Below, piece after piece: positions 61,489-64,000 of a DNA stretch of 64,000 nt. This DNA comes from Ochrobactrum quorumnocens (GTDB lineage: Bacteria > Pseudomonadota > Alphaproteobacteria > Rhizobiales > Rhizobiaceae), in the NCBI RefSeq assembly GCF_002278035.1, contig NZ_CP022603.1, positions 1,431,501-1,495,500 of the forward strand, in the 5' to 3' direction. Each line of letters starts with the position of its first letter. The stretch's first letter is position 1. A model generated the notes under the pieces. It made no database searches. It saw only the letters and a list, made by a program, of their open reading frames with translations, and was not told where the DNA came from. The position numbers were made by a program, and so were the translations under genes.

Positions 61489-63017
61489 GGTAATCCCCCC
61501 GGCAATTAACTATCTAATGCACACATCTCTGAGCAACTAGCATTTCTTGTAAAAGACTGATTCACTGAGTGCTGATTTGCTCAGGAGGTTGAGATGGGCA
61601 TCAACGGTATTGAATTGAAGCGGTTTTCAGTCGGCAGATTTGGCGATCTGCGGCTAGAAAAAAGGGGACGTGGTGCCATGAGGCGTTGGTGGCTCGGCCA
61701 GGCTCATGTATTCATGAGCTTGCTAAAGGCCAGCGGCGCGGCGAGGTTGGCTTTGGGCGATTTTTACGCAACCCCTCGGTGACAGTTGCAGCTTTGAGCG
61801 AAGCCGCAGGCAATAGAACTAGGGAGCGTGTCGCGGGCCGCGATATTCTGGCCATCCAGGACACTAGCGAGATTGTGCTGGGCGGGCCGAAGTTGCGGAA
61901 GGCGGGTTTTGGGCCAGTCGGTCGTGGTGGCTTTCTGGGCGGAGTTCTGCTGCATCCTGTGCTGGCGGTCGATGCAATGAGTGGTGAGTTGGTGGGTCTC
62001 GCCGACATTGCGGTGTGGAACCGCGGTAAACGAAATGACTTGCATCACGCACGCAGGCCCCTGGAGCAAAAGGAATCCCAGAAATGGCTCAATGGCGCAA
62101 GGCGGGCCAGCGAGGTTTTGGCCAAGGCTTTGCGCATCACGGTCGTTTCAGACAGGGAAAGCGATCTTTATGAGGATTTTGCACTGAAGCCTGAGAATGT
62201 GCAGGTGCTGATCCGAGCCAGTGCCAACCGCAACCTTGTTAACGGCGAGAAGTTGTTTGGATATGCTTCCCGTTTGCCGGAAGCTGAACGCATAAATGTC
62301 ACGATCCCCGCCAGTCCTGGCAGGCCAATCCGAGAGGTGCGTCTGGCGCTGCGCTTCGGCCCCGTGACGATCAAGAGACCGGAACGCGGCATGCCAAGCC
62401 TTGACCTCAAATGCTTGCCTGAGATGGTCAAACTTAATCTGGTTGATATCTGTGAAATTGATCCCCCGAATGGTGCAGAGCCCATCCACTGGCGCTTGCT
62501 CACCAGCCATGAGGTTGAAGACTTTTGCATGGCCCATCTGATGCTGGATTTTTACCGCAAGCGCTGGCTTATCGAAGAATATTTCCGCACCCTGAAGTCG
62601 GCGGGGTTCAAGATAGAGAATGCCAGGATGAGTGACCCGAAGGTCTTCATGAATTTCGCTGCCCTTGCAGCCATTGCTGCAGTGACGGTCACCCAGATGC
62701 TGCGCGCCCGCGACAATCCTTCCGGTCAGGCACTCGTCGATGCCTTTGATCCTGATGACAGGCCTTTGCTTCTCGCAATCTGTAAGGACTACGAAGGCGA
62801 GGCTCCAACCGCACGCCAGAAAAATCCTCATCCGCCGAACACGTTGGCTTTTGCCACTTGGATCATCGCAAGGCTTGGAGCTTGGACCGGCTACTACGGC
62901 AAGCCTGGCCCCGCAACGCTCTCACGCGGCCTCAGGCGTTATTATGAGATCAAATACGGTGCACGAATATCAGCGGGAATTGTGTGAATCGCATAGGTTA
63001 AAAACGGGGGGATTACC
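61489..63017 (+). mobile_element. IS4-family insertion sequence, about 1.53 kb
   Basis: GGTAATCCCCCCG at 61489-61501 is inverted at the other end (CGGGGGGATTACC, 63005-63017), with weaker matching inwards to about 37 bp (TTAAC..CACAC on both sides). The enclosed gene is an IS4-type transposase. The immediate flanks do not repeat each other, so no target duplication is visible. Confidence 0.85.
61594..62987 (+). pseudogene. IS4-family transposase with an apparent N-terminal frameshift
   Basis: The first frame starts ATG 61594 (MGINGIELKRFSVGRFGDLR), after a strong AGGAGG. Homology then moves one base back at the run of six A at 61658-61663, continuing as ..HEALVARPGSCIHELAKGQ.. to 62987. The main part has DILAIQDTSEI, VVSDRESDLYEDF and the IS4 signature Y-(2)-R-(3)-E-(6)-K in YRKRWLIEEYFRTLK. 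Either a mutation, a base-call error in the A run, or programmed -1 slippage; IS4 elements do not usually slip, so loss of function is my first reading. Confidence 0.8.
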
Positions 63018-63076
63018 TTCTCGACCAAGCGAAAATCCCTTCGACGGACGCTCACGAACCACAGTTAGTAGGGTAC

Positions 63077-64000
63077 TCAATCGAAATGGTTGGTTGGCTT
63101 AAACTTCAGGAATTGGTACAGTTTTCGGACGCTCTTTATTGCCCAGCGACTGGCCTTCCTTTGAGGCAGTGGCACTAACATTTGGTCCGCGGTTTCGTCG
63201 GCCGAAATTGGGGGGGGCTGAGAGGGAAAAAACAGTCGCTGGCTTTGTAAACTGATAGCGGATGCACCAAAGTAGAATGGATGATGTTTTGCCCGCTGAT
63301 ACGGTTTCCCTACAAGCAGCTGGTACTCGGCTTCAAACTGGGGGTAGGGATGTTGCTCCCAAGGCACGTTTGTGGCAGTGCCGCCGTGAACTTGGTGAAA
63401 GGTCGCTTCGCCAAGCAACATTACAGGAATCAGTCCTGTTGTCCCCACTGCCCGATTAAAAAAATCGAGGTTTACATATCCGCCGCCTGGCGTCTGGAAG
63501 CGCCGGTCCAGACCACCAAGGGAGGACCACGCAGATCGCGTCAGAGCGAAGCAGTTACTCTCATTTAACTGCGAAAAGAAGCCGTTGTGCGCCGAGTGTG
63601 CCAACGAAGATATATCAAACAAGCGATAGCCGTCATCTATCCACGCTACGCTGTTCAGCAGTTCGTCCTCAACGGTCTGATTGTATCCTTTTAAGATAGA
63701 ATTGTTTTGAAGTTCCGGCCCAATATGCATTCCAAGCGTATATACGAAAGGATCCTTTAGCGCCTGAAAACAACGATAGATCAGAGCAAGGATGCCCGGT
63801 GAAAGTATCCGCGCGCCATCAATGATGATCACGACGATGTGTGCTTCGCTCCCAGAAGCGTAGTAATTGATAGCATCAACTGGCGAAACACTATCACTGT
63901 AATGTGGCGCATATCGGAACTCGGCGCCGAAAGATCTCACGTCTGCTTCAGGTATTTTTTCAAGTGAGTTGTTATCAATCGCAACAACTTCGTACTGAAT
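63077..64000 (-). CDS. glycosyltransferase family 2-like protein (5' end outside the window)
   Basis: About 307 residues are visible, open to the right edge. YEVVAIDNNSLEKIP and VVIIIDGARILSPGIL correspond to the GT2 nucleotide-sugar fold with the acidic metal site in IIDGA, and NCFALTRSAWSSLGGLDRRF is the acceptor-side motif with the conserved Gly-Gly-x-Asp/Glu. The C-terminal tail is basic. It faces the opposite way to the glycan genes across the IS, showing that the polysaccharide region goes on to the right. Confidence 0.82.
   Translation of the reverse strand: MQYEVVAIDNNSLEKIPEADVRSFGAEFRYAPHYSDSVSPVDAINYYASGSEAHIVVIIIDGARILSPGILALIYRCFQALKDPFVYTLGMHIGPELQNNSILKGYNQTVEDELLNSVAWIDDGYRLFDISSLAHSAHNGFFSQLNESNCFALTRSAWSSLGGLDRRFQTPGGGYVNLDFFNRAVGTTGLIPVMLLGEATFHQVHGGTATNVPWEQHPYPQFEAEYQLLVGKPYQRAKHHPFYFGASAISLQSQRLFFPSQPPPISADETADQMLVPLPQRKASRWAIKSVRKLYQFLKFKPTNHFD

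Noticed and set aside
61480..63027. Target-site duplication around the IS4 element
   Set aside because: Flanking 9-12 bp on the two sides differ.
1..64000. CRISPR arrays
   Set aside because: No regularly spaced direct repeats with unique spacers were seen; the repeated elements are single dispersed palindromes.

Overview
The window looks like a chromosomal segment of a Brucella/Ochrobactrum-type alphaproteobacterium (Rhizobiales/Hyphomicrobiales). This rests on the gene families and their arrangement (a wbkD-wbkF-like pair, many solute ABC operons), on dispersed palindromes built around an AAAAGTGGgaaCCGgTTTT core that are common between genes in this group, and on a cobalamin riboswitch ahead of metE. 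No database search was possible; all names come from motifs and family memory.

Layout. 1-667: start of the kdp potassium-pump operon (minus strand; kdpA cut by the window edge). 917-5880: asparagine/aspartate use (asparaginase, amino-acid permease, aspartase, FadR-type regulator) with a striking repeated TGACAGAT element between the divergent units. 6118-12677: a seven-gene minus-strand operon joining a polar amino-acid-type ABC importer to an MmgE/PrpD protein, an NtaA-like flavin monooxygenase and its flavin reductase. 13007-22254: envelope genes (PAN-containing alpha-2-macroglobulin, PBP1C, SH3 protein, LprI-like protein). 22260-23978: a large protein of unknown function. 24083-26550: a small graveyard with vapBC, an IS6 element killed by a stop codon, a broken Fic gene and a second IS6 fragment. 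26749-35840: nucleoside/ribose salvage (ribokinase, nucleoside hydrolase, ADP-ribosylglycohydrolase-like enzyme, BMP-type ABC importer, IclR regulator). 36202-42847: a PotABCD-type importer with a three-part opine/hydroxyproline-oxidase-like dehydrogenase. 43157-45483: MFS exporter with a two-cysteine ArsR regulator, and a secreted DUF922 protein. 45601-48383: metE with B12 riboswitch and an upstream dyad.

48706-64000 is a surface-polysaccharide region. wbkD-like and wbkF-like genes converge, then a tRNA-Gln(TTG) is followed by a visibly AT-richer block with a Wzm/Wzt O-polysaccharide exporter, multidomain glycosyltransferases, an acyltransferase and methyltransferases. An IS4-family element and a truncated glycosyltransferase close the window. 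The tRNA, base composition and IS point to a horizontally acquired glycan island that continues past the right edge.

The most interesting parts are the O-polysaccharide island with unusual fused enzymes, the importer/monooxygenase/PrpD operon (possibly for aminopolycarboxylate-like compounds), the ADP-ribosylglycohydrolase homologue inside a nucleoside-salvage operon, and the spaced operator candidate of the aspartase locus.
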